From assembly GCA_004367505.1 (NCBI GenBank), contig SFCB01000290.1, forward strand, positions 1-64,000: DNA of 64,000 bases. The letters are read 5' to 3'. The translations under genes were made by a program, and so were the position numbers. The notes beneath the pieces were generated by a model. The model saw only the letters and a program-made list of their open reading frames with translations, was not told where the DNA came from and did not search any database. The DNA is from Chloroflexi bacterium OHK40 (GTDB lineage: Bacteria > Chloroflexota > Chloroflexia > Chloroflexales > Chloroflexaceae). Shown here one piece after another: positions 27,449 to 38,904 of the stretch. Positions within the stretch are counted from its first letter, which is position 1. The number at the start of each line of letters is the position of its first letter.

Positions 27449-28786
27449 TCAGCTGGCCATGCGAGCGCCGGGTGCTGGGAATGCGCAGGCGGCGTCGTCC
27501 ACCACCAGCACCCAGTCCGGCCCACCGAGAGGCGGCCTGAAGCTCGCGCGGGGCACACGCTGCACGAGCCCGATCGCCCGCGCGATGCCTGTGCGAGGAT
27601 CGTACCACCACGCACGCAACCGCTCACCCGAAAGCATGGTAAGATCCAGTTCGAGTGGAGCAGGGTCCCGGTCGGCCGAGCCAAGCGGAGGGATTCGTGG
27701 GGCTGGGATGTAGACCATAGCATAGCGCCCGGCCAGGTCGCGGGTGGCGCGTACATGGTAGGTTCCCGCACCAGGATCGGAACGCAGCATCGACTGATCG
27801 GGGATACGGTCGAGGAATGGCCGGGAGAGCATCAAGTCGCGGGCGTAGCGCACCTGGCCCGAGCCCGGTAGATGTAGCGCCTCGTACCAGGGGCGGCGAG
27901 CGAGGATCGACGGCAGACCGGGGCGCCACATACACCAGATCGGCCAGCAGCCATACGTGTGGCCGTGAGCGCCCGCAAAGAGCGCCCAGTAGAGCGCCTT
28001 GCGGACCTCGTAGTCGTCCAGGTAGCCGCCGTCCAGGTTGATGATGTCGTCCTGGGCATCCTCGTAGCCGGGCTCGGCGTCCATCACCGGGCGCGTGGGG
28101 GTAAGCGCATAGTCGTGCTCGATGAAGCGCCAGTTCTCGCGGTTGCGCTTATGGCCACTCTGGCACATATGCAGATCCAGCCAGGGCTCGTCGTGGACAT
28201 ACTCCGACGAGGAGTGCGGCCCCCAGGTGTGGAAACCGATCAGATTCCGGCCACCATCACCCGCGCGCACACCCTCCGCCATAGCGCGCACGATCAGACG
28301 CTGTTCCTCACGTTCGATCGGCCGGTCGCCGCCGAGGATCCAGATGATCGGGCGCTCGGCGTAGCGTCGCCCGATGTACTCCCCATAAGCGCGGGCACTC
28401 TCCGGTGTAAAGATCTCTGGACCGACACCCCACTTCTGGTTCCATTTGTCGCCCCAGGTGGGTAGCATGCCGATGTGAAGCCCGAGGGATGCGGCCATGT
28501 CCACCACCGCATCAACGTGTGCGAAATAAGCCTCGTTTGGGCGCGTCGGGTCACCATCGATCAGCGGGAGATCTCCGCACATGTTCGGCGTGCGCAGGCC
28601 GTCCAGTTCGGCCAGGGCCACCGCCTGTATCACGGTGAAGCCCTTGGCCGCCCGGTCGCGCAGGTAACGCTCGGCCTCGGCCATTGTAAGGCGGTGGAAG
28701 AGCTCCCAGGCTGTGTCCCCCAAATAGAAGAATGGTGTGCCGTCGTCGTGAACGATGAAGCGACGATTGGTGCTTACGCGCAGCAT
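27449..28786 (-). CDS. DUF4038 (apiosidase-like, GH140-type) glycoside hydrolase
   Basis: A 445-residue TIM-barrel hydrolase. The DUF4038 signature starts at once (RFIVHDDGTPFFYLGDTAWE), with TVIQAVALAELDGLR on strand 2. Candidate catalytic residues are the acid in IIWILGGDRPIE and Glu in PVMDAEPGYED. A C-terminal beta domain (about residues 360-440) is like the putative collagen-binding domain of this family. No signal peptide is present, so it acts on imported oligosaccharides. It is cotranscribed (36 bp gap) with a second DUF4038 gene, an FGGY kinase and transketolase. GH140 enzymes release apiose from rhamnogalacturonan II; that specificity is inferred, not shown. Confidence 0.85.
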   Translation of the reverse strand: MLRVSTNRRFIVHDDGTPFFYLGDTAWELFHRLTMAEAERYLRDRAAKGFTVIQAVALAELDGLRTPNMCGDLPLIDGDPTRPNEAYFAHVDAVVDMAASLGLHIGMLPTWGDKWNQKWGVGPEIFTPESARAYGEYIGRRYAERPIIWILGGDRPIEREEQRLIVRAMAEGVRAGDGGRNLIGFHTWGPHSSSEYVHDEPWLDLHMCQSGHKRNRENWRFIEHDYALTPTRPVMDAEPGYEDAQDDIINLDGGYLDDYEVRKALYWALFAGAHGHTYGCWPIWCMWRPGLPSILARRPWYEALHLPGSGQVRYARDLMLSRPFLDRIPDQSMLRSDPGAGTYHVRATRDLAGRYAMVYIPAPRIPPLGSADRDPAPLELDLTMLSGERLRAWWYDPRTGIARAIGLVQRVPRASFRPPLGGPDWVLVVDDAACAFPAPGARMAS

Positions 28787-28821
28787 AGCAAGCCTTTGCC
28801 CTCGAGAGCAGCGAGCAGCCG

Positions 28822-30363
28822 CTACTCCAGTTCGTCACAGAAGATGTACACCCGCGGCGCACCGCCCTCGTCGGGAACCCACCCATCCCCAGAAGCGCGC
28901 ACACCCTCGCGCACCACCGCGCCGGTGCGTGGATCCATGATCCGGTAGCGGCGTGGCACCGCCTGATCGGCGAAGATCAGCAGCGGCCCCCCTTCAGCGG
29001 CATAGCTGAGGTAGAGCTTCCCCGGCACCGTCAGCCCACGCGGGACAAGGGCCAGATCCCAACATGGCCGCATATCGGTGAAGGGCAACCCTTCGAACAT
29101 GCGCGGCAGCAGCCCGACATAGCGCGAGCCCTCGAACTCCAGCGCCTCGCGCCAGCTGGCGCCCTCGGCCAGGAAGAAGGGTGCATGCCCCGGCTCGCCG
29201 GGGCGGAGAACCCACTGCCACAAGCTGCCTGCCCCGTAGACCACCCCCATCGTGCCACCGGCACACAGGTTCGACCACGCCTCATGCCCCTGCCACCAGC
29301 CTGCCGCCTTGCCACGTCGGCCGCCATGTTCGTAGGTCGGCTCACCATTCGCCACAGCTTTGACGGGGGTATTACGCCACATGTCGGCCACCCGCTCGGG
29401 GATGTGCTCACCGCCGTGGCCGGTCTGGCACCACTGGAAGTCGAGCCAGGGCGCATCCTGGTGAGCGCGGTTATCGGCGTGGGGGCGATAGTGGATGCCC
29501 GTCGGCTGGCTGTAGGCATCCCAGGCCTCTACCTCCACGCCACCGGCTGCTACCTGGAGCTCGTAGCCTGAACCATCGCCACCCACAAGGTAAATCACCG
29601 GGCGCGCACCGTAGCGGGCCACAAGGTAACGGCAGTAGCGGGCGTACTCTGCGGGCGGCACCACGGGCCCGGCTACGCTCAGGCCCTTCCAGCCGAAGCC
29701 GAAGAAGACCGGCTGCAACACCGGCACCAGTTCATGTTCCACCAGGACCCCGAGCAACTGGTCGAGCTCTTGAAAGTAGGCCGGGTTGAGCCGGGTGAGT
29801 CGGCCATCCCGCAGATCCTCGAAACCCACGTCGAAGCCTTCGTCTGCGGTACGGTCACGAGGGCCACGGGCGTGCATGTCGGGCTGCACGCTCATGAGCA
29901 GCACCGCGTTGAAGCCCCTGGCCTGCCGATTCGCGGCATAGACGCGCGCCTGCTCAACGGTGGCACGCCAGGGCAGGCCCCAGGCTGTATCCCCGGCGAG
30001 CAGGGCCGGCCTTCCGTCGGCATGGACGAGGTTGCGGCCACCAGGCGACATGCGCCAGAAGCCGTGACGATAGAAGCGGTGCATGACGTTCGGCTCGGGC
30101 ACACAGTTGATCGCGCCCGTCTGTCCTGCCAGGCCGCTATCATCGGTAGAGCTGTAGCTCCGCCAGTGCCAGCGCCCCTCGGCCATGGGCGAGGCAAACC
30201 GCACCCGCCAGGTACGCCCCCCGTCCCAAAAGGCGGGCCGTCGCAGCGTTACGCCGCTGTCGTGGGTAAACTCAACCCAGACATCGGCGTCGGTATAGCC
30301 GTTCGGGTAGTCACGGGCCGCAGTCAGCACGATCTCGCACTCGCGCCAGGGGTGGGTCTGCAT
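28822..30363 (-). CDS. DUF5060-DUF4038 glycoside hydrolase
   Basis: 513 residues. The N-terminal beta-sandwich DUF5060 covers residues 5-95 ([29 protein letters not shown]). The DUF4038 TIM barrel follows from about residue 110 ([44 protein letters not shown]) with a candidate catalytic Glu in [15 protein letters not shown]-terminal beta domain closes it. The protein has no signal peptide. It shares only family-level similarity with its downstream neighbour, so the two may cleave different linkages of the same glycan. Confidence 0.85.
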   Translation of the reverse strand: MQTHPWRECEIVLTAARDYPNGYTDADVWVEFTHDSGVTLRRPAFWDGGRTWRVRFASPMAEGRWHWRSYSSTDDSGLAGQTGAINCVPEPNVMHRFYRHGFWRMSPGGRNLVHADGRPALLAGDTAWGLPWRATVEQARVYAANRQARGFNAVLLMSVQPDMHARGPRDRTADEGFDVGFEDLRDGRLTRLNPAYFQELDQLLGVLVEHELVPVLQPVFFGFGWKGLSVAGPVVPPAEYARYCRYLVARYGARPVIYLVGGDGSGYELQVAAGGVEVEAWDAYSQPTGIHYRPHADNRAHQDAPWLDFQWCQTGHGGEHIPERVADMWRNTPVKAVANGEPTYEHGGRRGKAAGWWQGHEAWSNLCAGGTMGVVYGAGSLWQWVLRPGEPGHAPFFLAEGASWREALEFEGSRYVGLLPRMFEGLPFTDMRPCWDLALVPRGLTVPGKLYLSYAAEGGPLLIFADQAVPRRYRIMDPRTGAVVREGVRASGDGWVPDEGGAPRVYIFCDELE

Positions 30364-30449
30364 ACCAATCTCTCCTCAGCGGGGCACAGCCCGACCGCAA
30401 CGCCGCGACCCCGGTTGCGGCGCGCGCGCGGCCCGCGAAGAACGTATCC

Positions 30450-31937
30450 TTACCCTGCTGTGTGGAGCAGAGCCCGATCGACGGCGCGCCGCCAGCCGGC
30501 GTAGCGATCTTCACGCTCACCGGCGGTCATCCTGGGCTCGAACCGGTCGCGCGGCCTGGGCAACGCACCGATCTCCGCCTCCGAGGCCCAGATCCCCACC
30601 GTCATCCCGGCGAGATAGGCGGCGCCAAGGGCCGAGACATCGGACGAGGCGCTGCGAAGCACGGCGCGACCAAGGATGTCGGCCTGGAACTGCATCAACT
30701 GATCGTTCTGGCTGGCCCCACCATCCGCCAGGAGGGTGGTCAACTCGGCACCAGCCTCGGCCGCCATCTGGTCAAACACATCGCGCACCTGGTAGGCGAT
30801 GCTCTCGATGGCTGCCCGGGCCAGGTGGGCAGGGCCTGTCGCCTGGGTAAGGCCAGCGAAGATGCCACGGGCCGCATCGTTCCAGTAGGGCGCGCCCAGG
30901 CCCGCGAAGGCTGGCACGAGGTAGACACCCGCGCTCGAATCGACCTGCTCGGCCAGCGCCGCCACGGCCGCCGAGCCGCCCGCGAGCCCCAGCAGGCCGG
31001 CGAGCCAGCGCACAGCGGCGCCTGTTACCGTGATATTGCCCTCCAGGGCGAAGACCGGCCGTGGGGCCGCCCAGGCGATCGTCGTCGAGAGCCCACGGGC
31101 CGAGATCACCGGCGCGGCGGTAGGCATCATCAGCGACGAGCCTGTTCCGTAGGTAGCCTTGATCGACCCCGGCTCGAAGCCGCCCTGCCCGAAAAGCGCC
31201 GCATGCGAGTCACCGATCATCGCGCCGACTGGCACCCCTGCGGGAATGCGCCCGGCGGCTACCGTTGTGCCAAAGTACGACGCGGAAGGCTGGAGGCACG
31301 GTAACGCAGCCTGGGGGATACCAAAAAGCGCGCATAGCTCGGGGTCCCACGCCTGGGTGCGCAGGTCGAGGAGCTGGGTGCGCGCCGCATTGGTCAGATC
31401 GCAGGCGTGGGACCGCCCGCCCGTCAGGTTCCAGAGCAGCCAGCTATCCACGGTGCCGGCACAGATCTCCCCGGCGGCAGCACGGGCGGCGCCACCTGGC
31501 ACGTGATCGAGCAGCCAGCGCAGCTTCGAGGCGGAGAAGAGCGGGTCGAGGGCCAGGCCAGTGCGGGCGTGGAGAAGCTCCGCCACCCCTTGCGACCGCA
31601 AAGCCTCACAGAAGGCGGCGCTGCGCCGGCACTGCCAGACGACCGCCGGGCCAAGGGGCTCGCCGCTGCGCCGATCCCAGAGCAGCGCCGTCTCACGCTG
31701 ATTCGAGAGCGCCACCACGGCCAGGGGCGGGTCACCGGCCTGTTCCAGGCAGGCGTCGGCGGCCATGCGAACGCTATGCCACAGGGCACGCCCATCCTGC
31801 TCAACCCAGGCCGGCTGCGGGTAGGCCACCTCTACCGGCGCGGCGGCACGAGCCACGATCGCGCCCGATGCGCTCACCAGCAAGGCCTTGGTATTGGTCG
31901 TGCCCTGGTCGATCGCCAGGATGAGCTTGTCGTTCAT
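30450..31937 (-). CDS. FGGY-family carbohydrate kinase (glycerol kinase/apulose kinase-like)
   Basis: A 495-residue two-domain sugar kinase from ATG 31937 with GAGGAGC upstream. The ATP-binding start is LAIDQGTTNTKALLVS, the catalytic base Asp is in MIGDSHAALFGQGG, and the second FGGY-like ATP site includes KATYGTGSSLMM and LLADGGASQNDQLMQFQADI. The substrate loop WVEQDG and SNQRET resembles glycerol kinase and its relatives, which include apulose kinase. It lies 79 bp after the split transketolase genes, so the product is probably a ketose phosphate cleaved by that transketolase. Confidence 0.88.
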   Translation of the reverse strand: MNDKLILAIDQGTTNTKALLVSASGAIVARAAAPVEVAYPQPAWVEQDGRALWHSVRMAADACLEQAGDPPLAVVALSNQRETALLWDRRSGEPLGPAVVWQCRRSAAFCEALRSQGVAELLHARTGLALDPLFSASKLRWLLDHVPGGAARAAAGEICAGTVDSWLLWNLTGGRSHACDLTNAARTQLLDLRTQAWDPELCALFGIPQAALPCLQPSASYFGTTVAAGRIPAGVPVGAMIGDSHAALFGQGGFEPGSIKATYGTGSSLMMPTAAPVISARGLSTTIAWAAPRPVFALEGNITVTGAAVRWLAGLLGLAGGSAAVAALAEQVDSSAGVYLVPAFAGLGAPYWNDAARGIFAGLTQATGPAHLARAAIESIAYQVRDVFDQMAAEAGAELTTLLADGGASQNDQLMQFQADILGRAVLRSASSDVSALGAAYLAGMTVGIWASEAEIGALPRPRDRFEPRMTAGEREDRYAGWRRAVDRALLHTAG

Positions 31938-32016
31938 AGTGCTCCTCGTCGCTGAGGCAAGCTGGTTGCCATACCGCCTGACCGTCCCTCGGGTGCTCAC
32001 CTTCTCGCCCAAGCGC

Positions 32017-32964
32017 TCACGCTGCGCGACCCATCCGCACCAACTCCAGCGCGGCCGCCCTGATGCCCGCCGCCGTTATGCCAAAATACTCCAACAGCCA
32101 GCTGGCCGAGCCCGTCGGGGCAAAGACCCCTGGCACGCCGATGATGCGCATCGGTACGGGGTAGGCCGTACTAACGACCTCAGCGACCGCGCCGCCCAGG
32201 CCGCCATAGATCGTATGCTCCTCGACGGTTACGATCCGACCCGTCTCACGCGCCGCCGCGAGGATGGCCTCGCGATCGATCGGCCGCACTGTCGCCATGT
32301 TCAGCACCCGGGCGCTGATCCCGTCGGCCGCAAGCAGGACGGCAGCGTCCAGAGCCCTGGAAACTACCGTGCCATTGGCAATAATCGTCACGTCCGAGCC
32401 GGTGCGCAACAGAGCCGCCTGGCCTACCGCGAATTGATAGCCAGAGTCATGCACCGCCGGCACACCCATACGGCTCACTCGCAGGAAGACCGGGCCGTAG
32501 TGCGCGGCGGCAAAACGGAGCGCCTGCGCTGTCTCGATCGGATCGGCGGGGACAATCACGGTCAGATTGGCGATCGCCCGAGTCCAGGCCAGATCCTCAA
32601 TGGAGTGGTGTGTGGGGCCCAACTCTCCGTAGGCCATACCGGGGCTCATCCCGCACAGCTTGACATTCGCGTCGGAGTAGGCGACATCGGCCTTAATCTG
32701 CTCGAGGGCCCGGCCCGTCAGGAAGCACGAAGCGGCGCAGACGAAGGGCAACTTCCCGGCATTGGCCAACCCGGCGGCCACCCCGACCATGTTCTGCTCG
32801 GCGATACCAACGTTGATCAGGCGCCCGGGGAAGCGCTTCGCGAAATCGCCGACCTTGCTAGAGCCGATTGAGTCATTGGCGACGATACATGCTCGCGGGT
32901 CTTCGAGCGCGATCGCCTCCAGCGTCCTGGCGAAGGCATCCCGGCAGTCGTACAGGGTGGTCAT
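32017..32964 (-). CDS. Split transketolase, C-terminal subunit (Pyr plus C-terminal domains)
   Basis: 315 residues. ATG 32964 (MTTLYDCRDAFARTLEAIA) is preceded by GAGG at 6 nt; an in-frame GTG at 32976 overlaps the upstream stop and is less likely. It carries the pyrimidine-binding domain with the cofactor-activating Glu in NVGIAEQNMVGVAAGLA and the C-terminal domain from about residue 190 (VTIIANGTVVSRAL). It pairs with the N-terminal subunit gene 1 bp upstream. Split transketolases occur in specialised sugar pathways, including AptAB for apulose 4-phosphate. Confidence 0.92.
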   Translation of the reverse strand: MTTLYDCRDAFARTLEAIALEDPRACIVANDSIGSSKVGDFAKRFPGRLINVGIAEQNMVGVAAGLANAGKLPFVCAASCFLTGRALEQIKADVAYSDANVKLCGMSPGMAYGELGPTHHSIEDLAWTRAIANLTVIVPADPIETAQALRFAAAHYGPVFLRVSRMGVPAVHDSGYQFAVGQAALLRTGSDVTIIANGTVVSRALDAAVLLAADGISARVLNMATVRPIDREAILAAARETGRIVTVEEHTIYGGLGGAVAEVVSTAYPVPMRIIGVPGVFAPTGSASWLLEYFGITAAGIRAAALELVRMGRAA

Positions 32965-32965
32965 G

Positions 32966-33799
32966 CTAGTCCTCACCTCTCTCTAGCTCGCTGAGGGCCA
33001 GCGCGTACTCCTCGTCGTTCGGGACTTTATGGTGCCAGGCCACCTGGTCGCGCATAAAGGAGACTCCCTGCCCCTTGTGGGTGTTGGCAATGATACAGCT
33101 TGGCTGCCCGGGGTTGAAGGGCAGGCTCTGGAAGAGGTCCAGCAAGGCGCCATGGTCGTGGCCGTCCACCTCGCGCACGTACCAGCCGAAAGCGCGGAAC
33201 TTGTCGCCGAGAGGATCGAGGCCCATCGTACGCTCGGTCAGATCGCCTTGCTGGAGCCGGTTGCGGTCGACGATCAAGGTCAGGTTGTCGAGCCGGTAGT
33301 GAGCCGCAGCCATCGCCGCTTCCCAGTTGCTGCCCTCCTGGAGCTCGCCATCGCCGGTGAGCACGAACGTGCGCCAGGTAGCGTTACTCAGCTTAGCACC
33401 GATGGCGCAGCCGACCGCAACAGGGAAGCCGTGGCCGAGCGGCCCTGTATTGGTCTCTACACCTGGCACCTTCGTGCGGTTAGGGTGCCCATTCAGCCGC
33501 GAGAGGGGCTGCATGAAGGTGGCCAACTCCTCGATTGGCATAAAGCCAGCAACGGCCAGAGTCGTGTAGAGGGCGGCTGCGGCATGGCCTTTGCTAAGAA
33601 TGAAGCGGTCGCGGTCCGGCCAATCGGGACGGCTGGGGTCCACATTGAGGACGGCGAAATAGAGCGTGGTAAGGATGTCGATCGCGGATAACTCGCCGCC
33701 GATATGGCCGAGGCGGGCCCGGTGGACCATTGTAAGATCGTGGCGACGGATGGTAGCGGCCAGCTGCTGCAACTTATCGACCTGGACCGTATCGACCAT
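32966..33799 (-). CDS. Split transketolase, N-terminal (thiamine-PP binding) subunit
   Basis: 277 residues from ATG 33799 with GGAGAG upstream. It contains the PP domain of transketolase: substrate and phosphate contacts in HIGGELSAIDIL and SKGHAAAALY, the TPP motif in LTGDGELQEGSNWEAAMAAA (GDG...N pattern), and NTHKGQGVSFMRDQ. It is the first gene of the minus-strand operon, about 300 nt after the predicted transcription start. A separate housekeeping transketolase would normally be a single fused chain, so this pair is pathway-specific. Confidence 0.92.
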   Translation of the reverse strand: MVDTVQVDKLQQLAATIRRHDLTMVHRARLGHIGGELSAIDILTTLYFAVLNVDPSRPDWPDRDRFILSKGHAAAALYTTLAVAGFMPIEELATFMQPLSRLNGHPNRTKVPGVETNTGPLGHGFPVAVGCAIGAKLSNATWRTFVLTGDGELQEGSNWEAAMAAAHYRLDNLTLIVDRNRLQQGDLTERTMGLDPLGDKFRAFGWYVREVDGHDHGALLDLFQSLPFNPGQPSCIIANTHKGQGVSFMRDQVAWHHKVPNDEEYALALSELERGED

Positions 33800-34063
33800 G
33801 ACAGGTCTCTCCCCTAGTGCGATTGCACACAAGCATGCTGGTGGTCAGGAATGAGGGCGGGCTCAGAACCCGGGCGGGCCTCCAGCTCGCCCGGCGCTTC
33901 GGACATCCCCAGGGGGCAGCCACCGGGCCTCACAGCCTCGCGCCCATCGCAGGAGCGGAGGCGAGCGCCACGGGTAACGCTGGTTGGCCCTCCGCCACCT
34001 CCCTCCCTCCGAGGAAACGGTCGGCAGACTTGCGACAAACAGGATGAGCACACCGGCGAGATG
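33800..34063 (-). other. 5' leader of the transketolase operon
   Basis: About 260 nt between the operator at 34064-34093 and the first start codon. A 79-codon minus-strand frame (33814-34053) runs through it, but its composition (Gly/Arg/Pro-rich) and lack of SD argue against a real gene. No riboswitch class was recognised. Confidence 0.35.
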
Positions 34064-34093
34064 AATATTTATTCTTGTATGATAGTATATTCC
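34064..34093. promoter_or_regulatory. SorC-type operator, copy 1
   Basis: An AT-rich site which, read on the minus strand, is GAATATACTATCATACAAGAA then TAAATATTC. It aligns with copy 2 at 35558-35585 at most positions, sharing TCATAC-A-GAATAAATATTCA in the same orientation relative to its promoter. It begins 12 nt downstream of the -10 box of the minus-strand promoter, so a bound repressor would block initiation or early elongation. It also lies upstream of the SorC gene, which could give autoregulation. Confidence 0.8.
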
Positions 34094-34104
34094 TCAGTGG
34101 GACG

Positions 34105-34133
34105 AGTATAGTATGTGCAAGGCCCCCTGTCAA
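34105..34133 (-). promoter_or_regulatory. Near-consensus sigma-70 promoter of the transketolase operon
   Basis: On the minus strand TTGACA (34128-34133), a 17-bp spacer and TATACT (34105-34110). The predicted start is near 34098, directly before operator copy 1. A strong core promoter with a downstream operator indicates control by repression. Confidence 0.88.
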
Positions 34134-34377
34134 GGCATCACCGCTGTATCGGCTCCCGTGCTATGATTCACGCTCAAGTCCACTCGTGGGCCACGTGCCA
34201 CAAGCGGTGCCATTGGCTGCCGCAGCCCGCCCCCACCGCGAACGCGGCATTCCCCACTCCCTTGCACCGGAGCGAGGCCTGCCCTGTGAAAACGGTGGAG
34301 GAAGGGTATGGCTGGGGCCACACCAGGTGACCCACCGGTTGCTCAGAGGTTCGGCACGCACAGTTGAGAGGTGCCTC

Positions 34378-35358
34378 GTGGCTCGCAATGACGAACTCCG
34401 CCTGATTGCCAAAGTCGCCCGCCTGTACTACGAGCACAAGGCCCGCCAGGCCGATATTGCCTCCCAGCTCGACCTCTCGCAGGCGACGATCTCACGCTTG
34501 CTAAAGCGCGCCGAGGAGGAGCAGATCGTGCGCATCACGGTCAACGTCCCCCACGGGGCCTTCACGGAGCTCGAGGAGGAGCTCCAGGCGGCCTACGGGC
34601 TGAAGGAGGCGATCGTCGTCGAGAGCAGCGAGGACGAAGAACAGATCATGCGCGACATCGGCGCGGCAGCGGCCTACTACGTCGAGTCGACCCTGAAGCC
34701 CGGCGAGGTGATCGGCATCTCCTCATGGAGCTCCTCGCTCCTGGCCACAGTCGACGCCATGCACCCGCTCCCCCGCTCGACCACTGCGCAGGTTGTGCAG
34801 ATCCTCGGTGGCGTCGGCAATCCGGCGGCCGAAGGCCACGCGGCCCACCTCACGCGCCGCATGGCCACCCTCACCCGTGGCACCGCAACGTTTCTGCCCG
34901 CGCCAGGCATCACTGGTTCACCTGAGATGACCAGAGTTTATCTCGAAGACCCCTATGTTCGCCCGGCCATCGCCTGCTTTGAAAAAGTAACACTCGCCCT
35001 GGTCGGTATCGGCACGGTCGAACCCTCAAAGCTGCTGACCAGCAGCGGGAACATTTTCAACCTCGATGAGCTCGAGCTATTGCGCCAACGCGGCGCGGTT
35101 GGCGACATCTGCCTGCGCTTCTTTGATCAGAACGGTGCACCGGTACTTACCCCCCTCAACGACCGGGTGATCGGCATGCGTCTCGAGCAACTGCGCAAGG
35201 TGCCACGCTCGGTCGGCATCGCCGGAGGCCGGCGCAAACTCCAGGCCATCCAGGGCGCCCTCGCCGGTCGCTGGATCAATGTGCTCGTTACCGACAGTCG
35301 CACCGCTGCCGACCTCGTGGCGCACGTGCGTCAGGGAGCACCCGTCGATCGGCGCTAG
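34378..35358 (+). CDS. SorC-family sugar-responsive transcriptional regulator
   Basis: A 326-residue regulator. GTG 34378 with GAGAGG 7 nt upstream gives VARNDELRLIAKVARLYYEH; the longer open frame covers promoter DNA. The N-terminal helix-turn-helix is HKARQADIASQLDLSQATIS followed by RLLKRAEEEQIVRI. The sugar-binding domain (about residues 60-320) has VIGISSWSSSLLATVDAM, VQILGGVGN and LALVGIGTVEPSKLL, as in DeoR/SorC proteins that bind phosphosugars. It lies between the two divergent sugar operons, each with a near-identical site at its transcript start, so it is the likely repressor of both. The inducer may be a ketose phosphate made by the FGGY kinase. Confidence 0.92.
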   Translation: MARNDELRLIAKVARLYYEHKARQADIASQLDLSQATISRLLKRAEEEQIVRITVNVPHGAFTELEEELQAAYGLKEAIVVESSEDEEQIMRDIGAAAAYYVESTLKPGEVIGISSWSSSLLATVDAMHPLPRSTTAQVVQILGGVGNPAAEGHAAHLTRRMATLTRGTATFLPAPGITGSPEMTRVYLEDPYVRPAIACFEKVTLALVGIGTVEPSKLLTSSGNIFNLDELELLRQRGAVGDICLRFFDQNGAPVLTPLNDRVIGMRLEQLRKVPRSVGIAGGRRKLQAIQGALAGRWINVLVTDSRTAADLVAHVRQGAPVDRR

Positions 35359-35513
35359 CACGCGAAGCCTGCCATGCCCCAGCGGGCCTACCACCCATTC
35401 GAACGCGCTCGGTCTGGTAGAACCTGCTGAGCTTCCCATGGCTCTGGGTTGAGTCTGGCCAGGCACCAGCACAGACGGCGGTACCAGTTTCGACCGTTTT
35501 CAGCAAGATCATC

Positions 35514-35542
35514 TTGACAGGCCAGGTGAAGCCTCCTATAAT
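35514..35542 (+). promoter_or_regulatory. Consensus sigma-70 promoter of the ABC transporter operon
   Basis: Perfect TTGACA (35514-35519), a 17-bp spacer and perfect TATAAT (35537-35542). The predicted transcription start is near 35549. Such a perfect promoter needs repression, which the adjacent operator would provide. Confidence 0.92.
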
Positions 35543-35557
35543 CACGCCATTCCACAA

Positions 35558-35585
35558 AATATTTCTTCATACTAGAATAAATATT
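35558..35585. promoter_or_regulatory. SorC-type operator, copy 2
   Basis: AATATTTCTTCATACTAGAA then TAAATATT: AATATTT and AAATATT arms flank a conserved core. It lies about 10-36 nt into the transcript of the ABC operon. It matches copy 1 (34064-34093) in sequence, orientation and distance from the -10 box. Confidence 0.82.
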
Positions 35586-35796
35586 CAGAGCTGAACCGAA
35601 CAGAAAGGAGGTACTCAGGTAGCGGTGCCAACCGCTGCAAGCCCCTCAGCGTCGCTGTCAGACGGCAGCATAGCGTTGTGAGGAGCCTCACAGGAAATCA
35701 CAGTCGCAGGCAATGACTGTGGCTACGATCCCGCCAATGTTGGCAGGCAGCTATACATCGAGCAACCGCTCATAGCGCTCCATGGAGGAAACGACC
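35586..35796 (+). other. Structured 5' leader of the ABC transporter operon
   Basis: About 210 nt of untranslated leader with several short perfect stems: AGCGGT/ACCGCT (35621-35636), TGTGAGG/CCTCACA (35677-35692) and CACAGTC/GACTGTG (35699-35721). An SD-like AAAGGAGGT at 35604-35612 has no ATG at proper distance. No known riboswitch was recognised. The SD for the first gene is GGAGG at 35784-35788. Confidence 0.5.
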
Positions 35797-37833
<2,037 letters not shown>

Positions 37834-37898
37834 CACACGCGTGTCCGTAACGGGGGCTACCATGTGGTGGCCCCCACCCAGTAACGCAGAGGTGCGGT

Positions 37899-38900
37899 AT
37901 GGGGCTCCTACACTACGTCGGACAGCGCCTGATCACCTACGTGCTGGTGCTGTTCATCGGCATCTCGATCACCTTCTTCCTCCCACGGCTGATGCCAAAC
38001 GACCCGATCGACGGCTATATCGCCCAGATCCAGAGCCGGGCGGGACAGACGCTCAGCCCCGAGGCGGCGGCAGAGATCCGCGCAACGCTCTCGGAGCTCT
38101 ACGGCCTGGAGGGGAGCCTCTTCACCCAGTATCTCAACTATATGCGCCGGGTGGTGTTTGGCTTCGACTTCGGGCCCTCCTTCTCGGCCTTCCCACGGCC
38201 GGTCTCCGAGCTGATCGCGCTGGCGCTCCCCTGGACACTCGGACTGCTGACCACCACCACGGTGATCTCCTGGCTCTTAGGCAACCTGATCGGGCTGCTG
38301 GCCGGCTACTACCACAACCGCCGCCTTGCCACCGGCCTGGAGGTGCTGGGGGTGCTGATCTACCCGATCCCCTACTACATTCTGGCCCTCACGCTGATCC
38401 TGCTCCTGGCCTACACCTGGAAGATCTTCCCGATCTCTACCACCATCAGGCCGGCGCCCCTGAGCCTGGCTCAACTCGGCTCCATCCTCTACAACTCCGC
38501 ACTCCCAGCCCTCACGCTGGTGATCGCCGGCTTCGGCTGGAACATCCTCAGCATGAAGGCGCTGGCGGTGAGCACCAAGGAAGAGCCCTACGTCAGCTTT
38601 GCACGCCTCAAGGGTACCAGCGATGGCACGCGCATGTTCCGCTATGTCTTTCGCAACGCGCTGCTGCCCCAGGTAACGGCCCTGGCCCTCTCTCTCGGCA
38701 CGATCTTCAACGGCGCGCTGCTCACTGAGATGCTCTTCTCCTACCCGGGGCTGGGCCTGCTGATGCGTACTGCCGTTGGCAACGGCGACTACAACATGCT
38801 CTACGGCACCATCACCATGACGATCGTTGCCGTAGCCACCGCCGCCCTGGTGATCGACCTGATTTACCCGCTATTCGACCCGCGCATCCGCTACAGGTGA
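37899..38900 (+). CDS. ABC transporter permease, DppB-like
   Basis: A 333-residue inner-membrane permease with about six helices. The first is QRLITYVLVLFIGISITFFL followed by the DppB-type RLMPNDP motif. The cytoplasmic EAA-like loop is VSTKEEPYVSFARLKGTSD, where the ATPases dock. It forms a heterodimer with the next gene product, 4 bp downstream. Confidence 0.93.
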   Translation: MGLLHYVGQRLITYVLVLFIGISITFFLPRLMPNDPIDGYIAQIQSRAGQTLSPEAAAEIRATLSELYGLEGSLFTQYLNYMRRVVFGFDFGPSFSAFPRPVSELIALALPWTLGLLTTTTVISWLLGNLIGLLAGYYHNRRLATGLEVLGVLIYPIPYYILALTLILLLAYTWKIFPISTTIRPAPLSLAQLGSILYNSALPALTLVIAGFGWNILSMKALAVSTKEEPYVSFARLKGTSDGTRMFRYVFRNALLPQVTALALSLGTIFNGALLTEMLFSYPGLGLLMRTAVGNGDYNMLYGTITMTIVAVATAALVIDLIYPLFDPRIRYR

Positions 38901-38904
38901 ACCT

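Noticed and set aside
33814-34053. 79-codon minus-strand gene in the transketolase leader
   Set aside because: No SD, low-complexity Gly/Arg/Pro composition, and it lies wholly in the predicted untranslated leader.
35586-35796. Known riboswitch in the ABC operon leader
   Set aside because: The stems do not fit any riboswitch core that I could recognise; only local hairpins are supported.
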